NCBI GenBank assembly: GCA_964242215.1
Contig: CAXTCJ010000009.1
Coordinates: 1-64,000 of the forward strand
Source of the DNA: LMUY01 sp964242215
GTDB lineage: Bacteria > Pseudomonadota > Alphaproteobacteria > Acetobacterales > Acetobacteraceae
Direction: 5' to 3'
Length of the DNA stretch: 64,000 nt
Below are positions 1 through 9,274 of this stretch, in pieces. A model generated the notes under the pieces. That model was given only the letters and a program-made list of their open reading frames with translations, was not told where the DNA came from and did no database searches. Position 1 is the stretch's first letter, and each line of letters starts with the position of its first letter. The position numbers were made by a program, and so were the translations under genes.

Positions 1-1352
1 CTGACCGGCGCGCTGATCCGCCAGCTGGTCGACCGCCGCACGGCGTCCAGGGTAGATTCCCGTGCCGCCCGCTCGGCGGCGTGGGCGGCCGAGAGCGCGG
101 TGAAATGGCGTTCGTATTCGCCGATCCGGCTCCCAAGCGCCGCGGCAACGCTTTCCGCGACCGCCGTCCGTGCTTCCAGGTTGCGCGAGAACTCCTGCGC
201 GATCTGTAACTGCCCCGATCTGACGGCCACTGCCCGGCGCAGGCCGCCCGCCATGTGCAACTGCTCGTCCAGCGCGCTCGCGTGCTCGTTCAGAAGGCGC
301 TTCAGCTCCGAGATGAGCGGAGCTTGTTCCCCCAGCACGCGCGCTTGTTCCTCAAGGATGCGCGCTTGTTCTCCCAGCACGCGCGCCTGCTCGTCGATGA
401 AGCCCGCCTGTTCCTTGGACCGCTGCGCCATCTCTTCCAGCGTGCGCGCCTGGTCGGCCGCGGCATACCGCAAGCCGGCCAGCTCGTCGGCCTGTTCGGC
501 CGTTGCGTGCCGCAGGCCGACCAGTTCGTCTTCCGGCAAGGGCGGCAACGCCGACCAAGGGTTCGCGCGCTGGTCCGCCGGGATCGACACCGACCCGCTG
601 CGCGCCACGAGCCGTTCGGCGACCTCCTGGTGACCTTCCACCACACGTGGGCCCAGCACGTTGTCCGCGCTCGGCCGCTTCCGCACAACGCAGATTGAAT
701 TCAGGAATTGGACGGAATGGACCTCGGCGAGCGTCGCTTCGCTAAGCACCACGCCGTAACGGTCGTTGAACGACCGCAGGATCGCCGACCGGGCGTGCGG
801 CACCCCCCAATGCTCGTGGTTGAGGATGTCCGCCAACCGCTTGAAGAACGACACGGAGGACCAGGGATCGAACAGCCCGCCCTCGTATTCCGCCCAATAG
901 GAGCAGTGGAGGTCCTCGGCGACGAACAAGCCGTCTTCCCCGAGCTTCGGGAAATACCGGGCGAACGACTGGATGATATCGCTCGACCGGTGGGAGCCGT
1001 CGTCGATAACGAGGTCGAAGCCGGCACTGATCGCGTCGATACGGGCCGCGGTATCGTCGGAGTTGGCGTCGCCCACGACTACGTGGACTCGCGGATCGTC
1101 GTAATGCAGTTCGGCGCAGGCAGGGTTGATGTCGCAGCCGACAAGAGCCGTAGCCGCAGCGAAGTACTGTGCCCACATTGCCAGAGAGCCGCCGTTCTGG
1201 ATACCGATCTCCAGTAAACGGACCGCGTCGGCGCGGTAACGAGAGAATATCTCGTCATACACCTTGATGTACAACGACCAGCGATCGATCGTCTTGTCGT
1301 GATCTTGCATGCAATACTGCAGCAGCGTAGGGCCGTCGGTCACGTCTGCCAT
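1..1352 (-). CDS. Class I SAM methyltransferase with heptad-repeat coiled coil (partial)
   Basis: The gene is read leftward and its 3' end lies outside the window, leaving about 450 residues. Residues about 30-200 form a Rossmann methyltransferase: a glycine-rich LLEIGIQNGGS loop, then an acidic GCDIN strand end and a VVGDANS segment, as in small-molecule or sugar methyltransferases. Residues about 240-440 are a long coiled coil. Its centre is a near-perfect seven-residue repeat (QARVLGE, QARILEE, QARVLGE), and the visible end reads STSWRISAP, a motif that usually precedes a glycosyltransferase part in polysaccharide-locus proteins. The ATG at 1352 follows an in-frame TAG directly; a second in-frame ATG at 1310 is possible. 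It diverges from the rhamnosidase gene, with about 280 bases between them in which I see no gene. The substrate cannot be told, and a glycosyltransferase domain may follow outside the window. Confidence 0.8.
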   Translation of the reverse strand, partial: MADVTDGPTLLQYCMQDHDKTIDRWSLYIKVYDEIFSRYRADAVRLLEIGIQNGGSLAMWAQYFAAATALVGCDINPACAELHYDDPRVHVVVGDANSDDTAARIDAISAGFDLVIDDGSHRSSDIIQSFARYFPKLGEDGLFVAEDLHCSYWAEYEGGLFDPWSSVSFFKRLADILNHEHWGVPHARSAILRSFNDRYGVVLSEATLAEVHSVQFLNSICVVRKRPSADNVLGPRVVEGHQEVAERLVARSGSVSIPADQRANPWSALPPLPEDELVGLRHATAEQADELAGLRYAAADQARTLEEMAQRSKEQAGFIDEQARVLGEQARILEEQARVLGEQAPLISELKRLLNEHASALDEQLHMAGGLRRAVAVRSGQLQIAQEFSRNLEARTAVAESVAAALGSRIGEYERHFTALSAAHAAERAARESTLDAVRRSTSWRISAPV

Positions 1353-1635
1353 CTATATCCGTCGCACGCTTCACCGAGTAAAAGTTCGAACGTGCGTAAA
1401 CTATAGCCAGTCGCCGCTGGCAGGCAAACCGGCGCGGCGGCCGGCTCTGGGACGGGGCACCGTCGGTTCGGCCCTCAACCGGGGCAGGTGCGGCAAGCCT
1501 CCGTGGCCGACCCGCAGAAAAGCCGCCGGTATAGACGAACAAGAATCGTGGTTGCTAAGATTAGGCAGTGACCTTGGCCCTCTGCCTCATCCCTCAGCAC
1601 CCGTTGTGCAAAGAGCGCAGGCATGGCGGCTAGGA

Positions 1636-4600
1636 ATGGGCAGGCGATCAAGGCCCATCACCAGCAAATCAGTGACGGTAACGACCAGGCGCGACCTCCT
1701 CCTCACGGGTGGTAGCCTCACTTTTTTAGCACCGCGCTTACCCCGCATTGCCAAGACAACCGGCTCAATACAGCCAAGCAGGCTTAGTGCAGAACAGTTG
1801 GTCGACCCGGAAGGACTCGACACGCGGCGTCCCCGTCTATCGTGGCAATGCATACCGGCTTCTCATGCCCGGCGCGGCGCTCGGCAAACTGCGTATCAGG
1901 TTATTGTTGCTGCCTCCGTGGCGGCACTTGCCGCCCGACGGGGCCTGCTTTGGGATACTGGCAAAGTCATCTCCGCTGACAACCTGCTGCTGCCGTATAA
2001 CGGTGTTCCTCTGCTGGCCGGCCAGGTGTGCCACTGGGAAGTCACGCTGTGGGACGAGCACGACCAGCCCGCCAGGTCGGCATCGGCACGCTGGAGCATC
2101 GGGCTGGCTCCGGAAGACTGGGTAGCGCGCTGGATCGGTGCACCGCCAACACAGCCGGCACCGCTTCAGGCGGATTGGATCGGGTACGATTTTTCAGGTC
2201 CGTATGGCCCTGGGCACGGCGACACCACGCCGGGCTATACGCAATATTTTAGACGCCGGTTCGATCTGCCTGATGGCGTCGCACCTGGGGCGGGCGAGAT
2301 GCATCTCGCCGTGGACGGCATGGCAAGCGTCTTCGTCAATGGCAATTTTGCTGGCAGCGTGCAGGAAACGGAGGGTGCCGCAACGCTTCTGGCGCTGCCA
2401 GCCTTGCCCCGCGGCCCCTGTGTCCTCGCAGTGCAGATTGGCCATCCAGCGGACGTCGAACGAGCTCCAGCCCTTGTCGCACAGACAGTTTTGCATCGTC
2501 TCGATGGCGGAGAGACCATTTTAGCAACCGACACAGGCTGGCGCGTGTCGGATTGGGCGCCGGAGGGGTGGCGCTCGCCCAGTTTCGACGATACTGGCTG
2601 GTTACCCGCCCGCCTGCTTGCGGCCTCGCCGAGCCGGCCGGCTGTCGTCGCCGCGGCGACTCCAGTCAGTGCGCCCGCGGTCATGCTGCGGCGCGAACTC
2701 ACCCTCGACCGGCCGCTGCGGCGCGCCTGGCTGCAGGCAAGCGGGCTCGGCTGGTCCGAAATCCTGATCAACGGCAGTTGTCTTGGTGACGCGGTGCTCT
2801 CTCCACCGCTCGCAGATTACGATCGCCGCATTCCAAGCGTGATGCACGAAGCGACGATGCTGCTGCAGCCGGGTGCGAACGTGCTAGCCGCCCTTTTGGG
2901 CCGAGGCCGATTTGCGGCACCCCGTCCGGATGCCCGTACGTTCGGGACGCCTCGCTTACGCCTTCAATTGACGCTCGATTATGCCGACGGAACACACGGC
3001 ATGATCGTCAGTGATGCCGGGTGGTTCGTGACCACGGAGGGGCCGCTCCGCGCCAACAATGAATATGATGGCGAGACCTATGATACCCGGCGCGAATTGG
3101 CCGGCTGGGCACAACCGGGTTTCGACGCCCGGGACTGGCAACCGGCACAGCTGTTTGACCCGCTGGGCGGCCAAATGGTCGGAACCGTAAGCCCACCAAC
3201 CCGGATGCTGCAGCGGCTCGAGCCTGTTGCGATCCACGAGGCGCCCCCGTCACCGGATGGTAGCCGGCGCTGGATCGCTGATTTTGGCCAAAACCACGCT
3301 GGGGTTTGCCGCCTACGCCTGCCGACCCTGGCTGAGGGCAGCACGATCACGCTCCGCCATGCCGAGCGGCTGCGCGCGGATGGCAGCCTGGACGTCGCCA
3401 ACCTGCGCAGCGCGCTTGCGACCGACCGCGTCATCGGCAGCGGGGCTGCCGTCGATGTCCAGCCGCGCTTCACCACCCACGGCTTCCGCTATGCTGAAAT
3501 CACCGGGCTGTCCGAAGCGCCGCAGGACGGCACGTTGCAAAGTGCCGTCATCGGCGATGATTTGCGGACGGTCGGGCACTTCAGTTGCTCGAACGAGATG
3601 CTGAACGCCGTCGTCTCCGCTGCGAGTTGGAGCATCCGCAGCAACTGCCGTTCCATTCGCACCGATTGCCCGCAGCGCGACGAACGGCAGGGTTGGCTCG
3701 GCGACCCGGCCGAGGATTGCGCCGGCGAGGCGTTCCTGTTCGACAACGCCGCTTTCTACGCGAAGTGGCTGGGCGACATCGCCGACACACAGCGCCCTGA
3801 TGGGGCACTCAACGACATCGCACCGGCCTTTCTGCCCATCTATGCCGATGATGCGAGTTGGCCGGCCGCACTGCCGGCGATCGCCGAGATGCTGCACCGG
3901 CACTATGGCGACGCCGCCCCGGCGCAGCGCTATCTGCCGGTGATGGTTGCCTGGCTCGACCGGCTGCTGGACCGCGTCGTGGACGGTCGACTACCGCCCG
4001 ACCATTGGGGCGACTGGGGAGCGCCGTCCGGCCCGGAGGCGGCGCAACGCCCGGCTGGGCTGATCGCAACCGCCTATCTCCAACGCAGTCTCGCACTCGT
4101 CACGGCCCTGGCGCGGCGCACGGGCGGCTCGGTGCCACCTCGGCTCGCGGCCGCAGCAGCGAGCCTGAAGGAGGGTTTCCACGACCGGTTCTTTGAACCT
4201 AAATCCGGCGCCTACGGCGATGGCAGCGCCACGGCGAGCCTACTCCCGCTCGCCTTCGGCCTGGTGCCGCCGGAGCAGCGATCCAGTGTCGCCGCCCACC
4301 TGATCGACCAGATCGAGCGCGTGCATGACGGTCACCCCTGCTACGGGTTGATCGGGTGCCAGTGGGTCAATCGCGTTTTGAACCGCTTCGGCCGCGCCGA
4401 CCTTGCGTTAGGCCTGGCGGTTCAACCGACGCGGCCCGGCCTGGGCGCGATGATCGCAAATGGGGCCACGACGCTATGGGAGCTATGGGACGGCCCGGCA
4501 GCCGATCCCGCAATGAGTTCCGACAACCACACCATGCTGATGGGCGATTTGCTCACCTGGCTGTTCGGCGACGTGGCCGGCATCCGGCCCGATCCTGAGC

Positions 4601-4875
4601 GCCCAGGGTTTGCTAGCTTCACCGTCGCACCGACCTTCGTGGCTGGCCTCGATTGGGTGACCGCTACGCACGACAGCGTTCGTGGCCCGATCACCAGTTC
4701 ATGGCGCGTCACCGGCGCCACGGCCCATCTCTCTGTGGACGTGCCGCCAAGCTGCCTCGCCACCATCGTGATGCCGGCCGGTGTCACGGTGCAAATGGCG
4801 GCAGGACTGCACCAGGTGGCGCCAGGACAGTTTCAGGCGGTGTCCGGCCATTACGAGATCGAGGCAAGCCGCTGA
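1636..4875 (+). CDS. GH78 alpha-L-rhamnosidase, probably exported
   Basis: This is a family 78 glycoside hydrolase that would release terminal alpha-L-rhamnose from a glycan. The order is typical: an N-terminal beta domain with the hallmark DTRRPRLSWQ, inserted beta sandwiches, then an (alpha/alpha)6 catalytic domain with TDCPQRDERQGWLGD near residue 680, and GATTLWELWDG near 945, which in characterised relatives holds the catalytic base. The protein of about 1079 residues is normal in size for the family. The N-terminus carries TTRRDLLLTGG followed by a hydrophobic stretch, resembling a Tat signal, so periplasmic or surface action is likely. The start is uncertain: ATG 1636 is used, but GTG 1672 would place the twin arginines at a more typical distance, and the open frame extends back to 1309 without family similarity. 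It converges with the acyltransferase gene, only four bases apart. It may trim or recycle a rhamnose-containing polymer made by this locus (inference). Confidence 0.88.
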   Translation: MGRRSRPITSKSVTVTTRRDLLLTGGSLTFLAPRLPRIAKTTGSIQPSRLSAEQLVDPEGLDTRRPRLSWQCIPASHARRGARQTAYQVIVAASVAALAARRGLLWDTGKVISADNLLLPYNGVPLLAGQVCHWEVTLWDEHDQPARSASARWSIGLAPEDWVARWIGAPPTQPAPLQADWIGYDFSGPYGPGHGDTTPGYTQYFRRRFDLPDGVAPGAGEMHLAVDGMASVFVNGNFAGSVQETEGAATLLALPALPRGPCVLAVQIGHPADVERAPALVAQTVLHRLDGGETILATDTGWRVSDWAPEGWRSPSFDDTGWLPARLLAASPSRPAVVAAATPVSAPAVMLRRELTLDRPLRRAWLQASGLGWSEILINGSCLGDAVLSPPLADYDRRIPSVMHEATMLLQPGANVLAALLGRGRFAAPRPDARTFGTPRLRLQLTLDYADGTHGMIVSDAGWFVTTEGPLRANNEYDGETYDTRRELAGWAQPGFDARDWQPAQLFDPLGGQMVGTVSPPTRMLQRLEPVAIHEAPPSPDGSRRWIADFGQNHAGVCRLRLPTLAEGSTITLRHAERLRADGSLDVANLRSALATDRVIGSGAAVDVQPRFTTHGFRYAEITGLSEAPQDGTLQSAVIGDDLRTVGHFSCSNEMLNAVVSAASWSIRSNCRSIRTDCPQRDERQGWLGDPAEDCAGEAFLFDNAAFYAKWLGDIADTQRPDGALNDIAPAFLPIYADDASWPAALPAIAEMLHRHYGDAAPAQRYLPVMVAWLDRLLDRVVDGRLPPDHWGDWGAPSGPEAAQRPAGLIATAYLQRSLALVTALARRTGGSVPPRLAAAAASLKEGFHDRFFEPKSGAYGDGSATASLLPLAFGLVPPEQRSSVAAHLIDQIERVHDGHPCYGLIGCQWVNRVLNRFGRADLALGLAVQPTRPGLGAMIANGATTLWELWDGPAADPAMSSDNHTMLMGDLLTWLFGDVAGIRPDPERPGFASFTVAPTFVAGLDWVTATHDSVRGPITSSWRVTGATAHLSVDVPPSCLATIVMPAGVTVQMAAGLHQVAPGQFQAVSGHYEIEASR

Positions 4876-4879
4876 CGGT

Positions 4880-7582
4880 TCACGGGGCGATCGACCCAAC
4901 CACGCGTGGCGGCATAGCGTTGGGCGGGCAGGCCGGGATGAACTGCCCATTGATCACCCAGGATTGGTGGGTCTGCCATGGCTGGCACGTCACCACGACA
5001 TCCTTGCCAAAGAAGCGGCCGATCGCCGTCACCAACTCCGGCGCGTCCGGTCCGACGGCGTAGGTTCCGATCGGCTGGGTGTAGCCGTGGATCAGCATGT
5101 CGGCGCCATCCGGAGACATGTAGAACTCCATCGGCCCCGTGCCGGCCTCGGCCGCCGACTGCCAGGTCCGCACGCGGGCGTCGATCCCCCACTGGTAGCC
5201 GGCGTAATCCTGACGCAGGCCGTGTAGGTCGTACAGGACCGGATACAGTGAGATCGCCAGCAGCACGGGGGCGAGCCATGCAACCCGCCGCCACGATATC
5301 CACCGCGCGGACGCCCACGCTATCGCCCAGGCCATGGCGAGGATGGCCAGCATGTCGATGAACCACGAGCGCGTCGTCGCCTGCCGTTCGCAGCAGAGCG
5401 TGCCGTAATGGTCGTAGGCGGCGACGATCGAGAACAAGGCCGCTATGCCGAGTGCGGCGGCCAGCACGGCGTGCCAACGCCCCGGCGCCGCGCCGGCCGG
5501 GTCTGCCTGCCGCCAGACCGCGACGAAGCCCAACGCGAACAGCAACTTGGTGGCGAGTGCAGCCAGCGAAACCGTACGGTCAGGGGTGTTCATCGCTGCC
5601 AGGTCCAGCACGAATGCGCGTAGCCCGAGCTCGCTGGATGCCACGAGGTGGCCGGCCCAGGGCTCAGCCTCGGCGCCCAGCCGGATACCATGGGCACGCC
5701 CTGCGGCCACGATGGCCAGCACGGCAAGACCGAGCAGCGCAGGAAGCAGCCACCAGAGTCCGCTGCGCAGCGATTGAACCAGGCGCACACGGCCGCCCAA
5801 CACGCCTGCGCAAAGAGCCGCGCCAGCGAAACCGACCGCCAGGGCCGCACCCACCTCGCTACTGCCGGCCGCCACCAGCAGCGCCGCGCCGCAGCCCAGC
5901 CGTGCCCGCACGTCGAGTGGGCCGGACAGCAGAAATAGCAGCACCATCGCACTGCCGGCGGTCGGCAGGTAGGCCGCCGCTGCCATCGGCCAGTAGAACA
6001 ACTCGGTGATGCTATTGGTGGCGAGCACGAAGGCGAACAGCGCACCCGCGAGCACCGCGGCGGTTAGCGTTCGCCAGCGCGATGGCGGCAGCACCCGGCG
6101 TGCCGCCAGCACGGTGCAGCCCAGCACACCGGCCCACAGCGCCGCCAGGAACGGGACGACCAGAGGGCTGCCGAACGCCAGCACCGCTGCGCCGTATAGG
6201 AACAGCAATGCCTCCGAAAAGGGCCGCGGTGAGAAGGCAAGGCGCGGCATGATCGCATGCCAGCCCTCGGAATGCAGGCTGGTGAACAGGAGGTATTCGT
6301 CGAGTTGCCAACGCCCAAGGGCCAGTTGGCCGGCATAGGCAGCCAGGCATAGCAGCGTCACGATGCCGGGCAGCAGAGCCGTCGTGCCGGCTAGACGCAG
6401 CGCCGACCGTCCGATCGCACGCCAATCGCGGGGTGGACGGCCGGCCGGCTTGGCAACGGTGGAGGCCAGCCCGAGCTCGGTATCCGGTCGCCAGCCAGTG
6501 CGCGGCTTCAGCCGGAGTGCCGGACGCTCGACCAGGTGCCAGGACAGCAGCGCCACGACCAGGGTGGCTATCGTGGCGATGCTGATGGCGAAGCCGTGGA
6601 AATGGTCCAGCACGAGTTGCTGGATGGGAAAGGCATACAGATAGGCGCCGTAGGAAAGGTCACCGAACCGCGCCGCCTCGCGCAGCACCGGTGAGGATTC
6701 ACGGCCGAACGCGAGGATCACGTAGGAGAAAAGCAACCATCGGAACGGCGTGCTGGACGTACCGAGCACCATCGGCAGGACGAAGGCGGCGATGGTGAAG
6801 GCCACCGCCAAATCGAGGCGGAACAGCGTGGGCACGCGTATTTGCAACTGTCGCCAAAACGCCCCGGCCATGAAGAAGGGCACCAGCATAAGCACGTATT
6901 TCGGGTCTGCGCTGTAGATCAGCCCGTAGCGGATCGGGTCGTAGGCGAACAGGTACATCGCCGCGCCGCCGCACGCAGCCATGATCGCCAGCAACAGCAC
7001 GCCGCGCGCCCAGACGGCGGCCAGGCAGACCAGCGGCACCAGCAGATAGCACAGCACCTCGGGGAACAGGCTCCAGAGCGAGCCGTTCACCGCGTGATAG
7101 AGCAGCCGCTGCGGGAACACGCCGGGCAGGTACAGCCTCAGGTACAGCGCGATGTTGAGCAGGTACTGCCAGGTGACGTGGTGGCCGAAATAGGCCCGCA
7201 GCGGCAGGGTGGTGGCAAATGCGCCAATGCCGAAGACGGTCACCAGGACGCAGACGATTAGCCCTGGAAAGATGCGCAGCGCCCGCTTGAGCAGGAACGA
7301 GCCCAGCCGGGGGCTACGCAGCCAGCTGTCGTAGATCAGGTAGCCGCTGACGCTGAAAAAGATGAACAGGCCGATGAGGGAGACCGGGGTATCCCACAGG
7401 GTCGGCGTCGGCAGGCCCTTCATATCCAGGCCGTGGCCGTAGATGACGAGCAACGCCGCGAACAGCCGGATCGCGCCGAAATTGTTTTCCCGCGCGCGAG
7501 CGGGCTTCGGCAGGTCTTTGGGCAAGTGATCGTTTCCCGGTGGAAGGGGCAGGATGTTCAGCGCATCCAGGCGTGTTGACAT
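4880..7582 (-). CDS. Acyltransferase-3 membrane protein fused to a second polytopic membrane domain
   Basis: Residues about 34-365 form an acyltransferase-3 (OafA/YrhL-type) domain. It begins FGAIRLFAALLVIYGHG, with the conserved histidine at residue 50, followed by FFSVSGYLIYDSW and a string of about ten membrane segments. Such enzymes O-acylate sugars of lipopolysaccharide or exopolysaccharide at the inner membrane. After a short cytoplasmic linker a second unit of about 500 residues follows with roughly ten more hydrophobic segments and a periplasmic tail. It resembles GT-C-like or Gtr-type membrane proteins rather than the usual SGNH esterase partner. At 900 residues it is much longer than a plain acyltransferase-3 protein of 350-400. 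The ATG at 7582 is preceded by a weak GGGA. It is transcribed leftward, opposite to its neighbours on both sides. Confidence 0.8.
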   Translation of the reverse strand: MSTRLDALNILPLPPGNDHLPKDLPKPARARENNFGAIRLFAALLVIYGHGLDMKGLPTPTLWDTPVSLIGLFIFFSVSGYLIYDSWLRSPRLGSFLLKRALRIFPGLIVCVLVTVFGIGAFATTLPLRAYFGHHVTWQYLLNIALYLRLYLPGVFPQRLLYHAVNGSLWSLFPEVLCYLLVPLVCLAAVWARGVLLLAIMAACGGAAMYLFAYDPIRYGLIYSADPKYVLMLVPFFMAGAFWRQLQIRVPTLFRLDLAVAFTIAAFVLPMVLGTSSTPFRWLLFSYVILAFGRESSPVLREAARFGDLSYGAYLYAFPIQQLVLDHFHGFAISIATIATLVVALLSWHLVERPALRLKPRTGWRPDTELGLASTVAKPAGRPPRDWRAIGRSALRLAGTTALLPGIVTLLCLAAYAGQLALGRWQLDEYLLFTSLHSEGWHAIMPRLAFSPRPFSEALLFLYGAAVLAFGSPLVVPFLAALWAGVLGCTVLAARRVLPPSRWRTLTAAVLAGALFAFVLATNSITELFYWPMAAAAYLPTAGSAMVLLFLLSGPLDVRARLGCGAALLVAAGSSEVGAALAVGFAGAALCAGVLGGRVRLVQSLRSGLWWLLPALLGLAVLAIVAAGRAHGIRLGAEAEPWAGHLVASSELGLRAFVLDLAAMNTPDRTVSLAALATKLLFALGFVAVWRQADPAGAAPGRWHAVLAAALGIAALFSIVAAYDHYGTLCCERQATTRSWFIDMLAILAMAWAIAWASARWISWRRVAWLAPVLLAISLYPVLYDLHGLRQDYAGYQWGIDARVRTWQSAAEAGTGPMEFYMSPDGADMLIHGYTQPIGTYAVGPDAPELVTAIGRFFGKDVVVTCQPWQTHQSWVINGQFIPACPPNAMPPRVVGSIAP

Positions 7583-7688
7583 GGTATCCCGGCCGCCCTA
7601 CTGCGGCCCCCCGTAATCATGCCGGGCGTCCGTTGTCGAAGAACTGGTGTCGAAGAACTGGCCGAACCTCGACAGCAAGGCCGCCTCG

Positions 7689-9269
7689 ATGAACCAGCGT
7701 GTAGCGCGAGCGGCGAGACCGCTGCAAACCGCGTGGCTGGCCCTGCTCAGCGTGGTTCTGGCGGCGCGCTATGCGTGGGTCTACCTCCATCATCCGCTGG
7801 GCCTCGACAACGACTTGCCGGCGACTGGATGGTTCGGCTGGGCGGATCAAAGCGCGTATCTGGCGGCGGCGCGGGCATGGGCCACCGGCAATCTCGATCC
7901 GTACCAGCACCTTTATCCGTCGGGATACGCCCTGCTCGCCGCGCCCTTCGTATGGCTGATGCCGGCCGACCCCTTCGTCATCCCGAACCTGCTGTGCTGG
8001 GTGGGGTCGCTGTGGCTGTTCGCCGCCCTTGGCGCCCGGCTGGCCGGAGGGATACCCGGCGCCCGCGCGATCAGCGGCACGGTGTTCTTTCTGGTCACCG
8101 TGGCGGAGCTACGGGCGTTCTATAGCTGGGAAGTCCCTTGGACGAGCACGCCGGCTGCCACCCTGACCTTCGCCAGCCTGCTGCTGGCCATCCGCTCGGT
8201 AGACGAGGAGCGGCCCCGACTGGCATGGGCGGCGGCGCTGCTCGCCGGGCTCATCGTGCTATTCCGGCCGACGGACGCGCTGGTGATCGTGCCTGCGGTG
8301 GGTGTCTGGGTGCTCGCCGGCATGCAGCCCTGGCGTGGCTGGCGTCCGGCCGCAGTGCTGGCGTTGGGGGCCGGCTGTGCCGTCGCGGTGGGCCCGGCGC
8401 TGCTGGTCGCGACGCATGTTGCCACCCATGGCTGGTCGCTCGGCTACTACTTCGCCATGTCGCGCCGCGTCGGATTCGAGTGGCGCCTGCTGCCACTGCG
8501 CTGGGTCACGCTGCTGCTGAGCCCGCGGCCATTATATCCGCAGGGCGAGGGCTATGCCGAGGTGTACTGGTTCGTACTGCCGGGTCTGGCCGGGATCGTC
8601 GCCATGGTCCTGGGCGACCCGGGCCGGCGCTTCCGCCATGCAGTAGTGGGCGGGGCGGCGATCGCGTTCCTGTGCCTGTACCTGTGCTACCGCGACCTGC
8701 ACGTGCTGGGGCTGTTCCTGTTCCAGAATCAGCACTACCTGAAATGGACTCTGCCGCTATTCGGCCTGTACGCGCTGGCCCTGCCGTACTTGCTGGTGCT
8801 GCGGCGCCGGGTCACAGCCTGCGTGGTGGCCGTGGCAGTGGTGGTGTCGTTGAGCTGCTGGCGTGCAGAGCTGGTCGCCGTCCCTGCACAGCCGCCCGCG
8901 ACCGTCCTGGCCGGCGGAGAAGGGCTCGCTTTGCCGCGCGGCATGAAGCGGGTCGCGGATGCCGTGCTCGCCGCATCGCCCGACGACTTCCTCGGGCTGT
9001 ATTTCGGCAAGCACACGATCGAGGCTGATGGGCAGAGCTTCGATGCGGGGATCGACTTCAAGCTGATCCCAGTGCCGTTTGGCTTCATGATGATCCCGCT
9101 ACGGCCACTTCCGGGCGGTCCGTCCGAGCTGCATCTAGCGGCGCCGATCCGGCTCAGTCCCGCGGCCGTCGTCGTCACAGCCCGCCAGGCGATCGTCTTT
9201 GGTCTGCCCTGTCTAATTGCGCCGGGCCGGCCGGTCTGCCGCTACAAGACCCTGCTGGCACCGCCTTAG
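7689..9269 (+). CDS. Polytopic membrane protein, GT-C glycosyltransferase-like
   Basis: This 526-residue protein has about ten to eleven hydrophobic segments and a soluble C-terminal tail of about 130 residues. After the first membrane helix comes a loop containing GWADQSAYLAAARAW and LYPSGYALL, the acidic first-loop pattern seen in GT-C enzymes that use lipid-linked sugars (ArnT and GT39-like). The catalytic assignment is inference. ATG 7689 is chosen because AAGG lies nine bases upstream. A GTG at 7647 in the same frame sits inside a 14-bp tandem duplication and lacks a ribosome site. The next gene starts six bases after its stop, so the two are probably co-transcribed. It could transfer a sugar to the lipid-linked glycan, or be a membrane protein of unknown role. 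Confidence 0.62.
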   Translation: MNQRVARAARPLQTAWLALLSVVLAARYAWVYLHHPLGLDNDLPATGWFGWADQSAYLAAARAWATGNLDPYQHLYPSGYALLAAPFVWLMPADPFVIPNLLCWVGSLWLFAALGARLAGGIPGARAISGTVFFLVTVAELRAFYSWEVPWTSTPAATLTFASLLLAIRSVDEERPRLAWAAALLAGLIVLFRPTDALVIVPAVGVWVLAGMQPWRGWRPAAVLALGAGCAVAVGPALLVATHVATHGWSLGYYFAMSRRVGFEWRLLPLRWVTLLLSPRPLYPQGEGYAEVYWFVLPGLAGIVAMVLGDPGRRFRHAVVGGAAIAFLCLYLCYRDLHVLGLFLFQNQHYLKWTLPLFGLYALALPYLLVLRRRVTACVVAVAVVVSLSCWRAELVAVPAQPPATVLAGGEGLALPRGMKRVADAVLAASPDDFLGLYFGKHTIEADGQSFDAGIDFKLIPVPFGFMMIPLRPLPGGPSELHLAAPIRLSPAAVVVTARQAIVFGLPCLIAPGRPVCRYKTLLAPP

Positions 9270-9274
9270 GGACT

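Noticed and set aside
320..420. CRISPR-like short repeats
   Set aside because: The repeats are 21 bases in phase with the reading frame and encode heptads, and have no spacers.
1309..1635. N-terminal extension of the rhamnosidase frame
   Set aside because: It is basic, lacks family similarity, and would put the Tat-like signal deep inside the protein.
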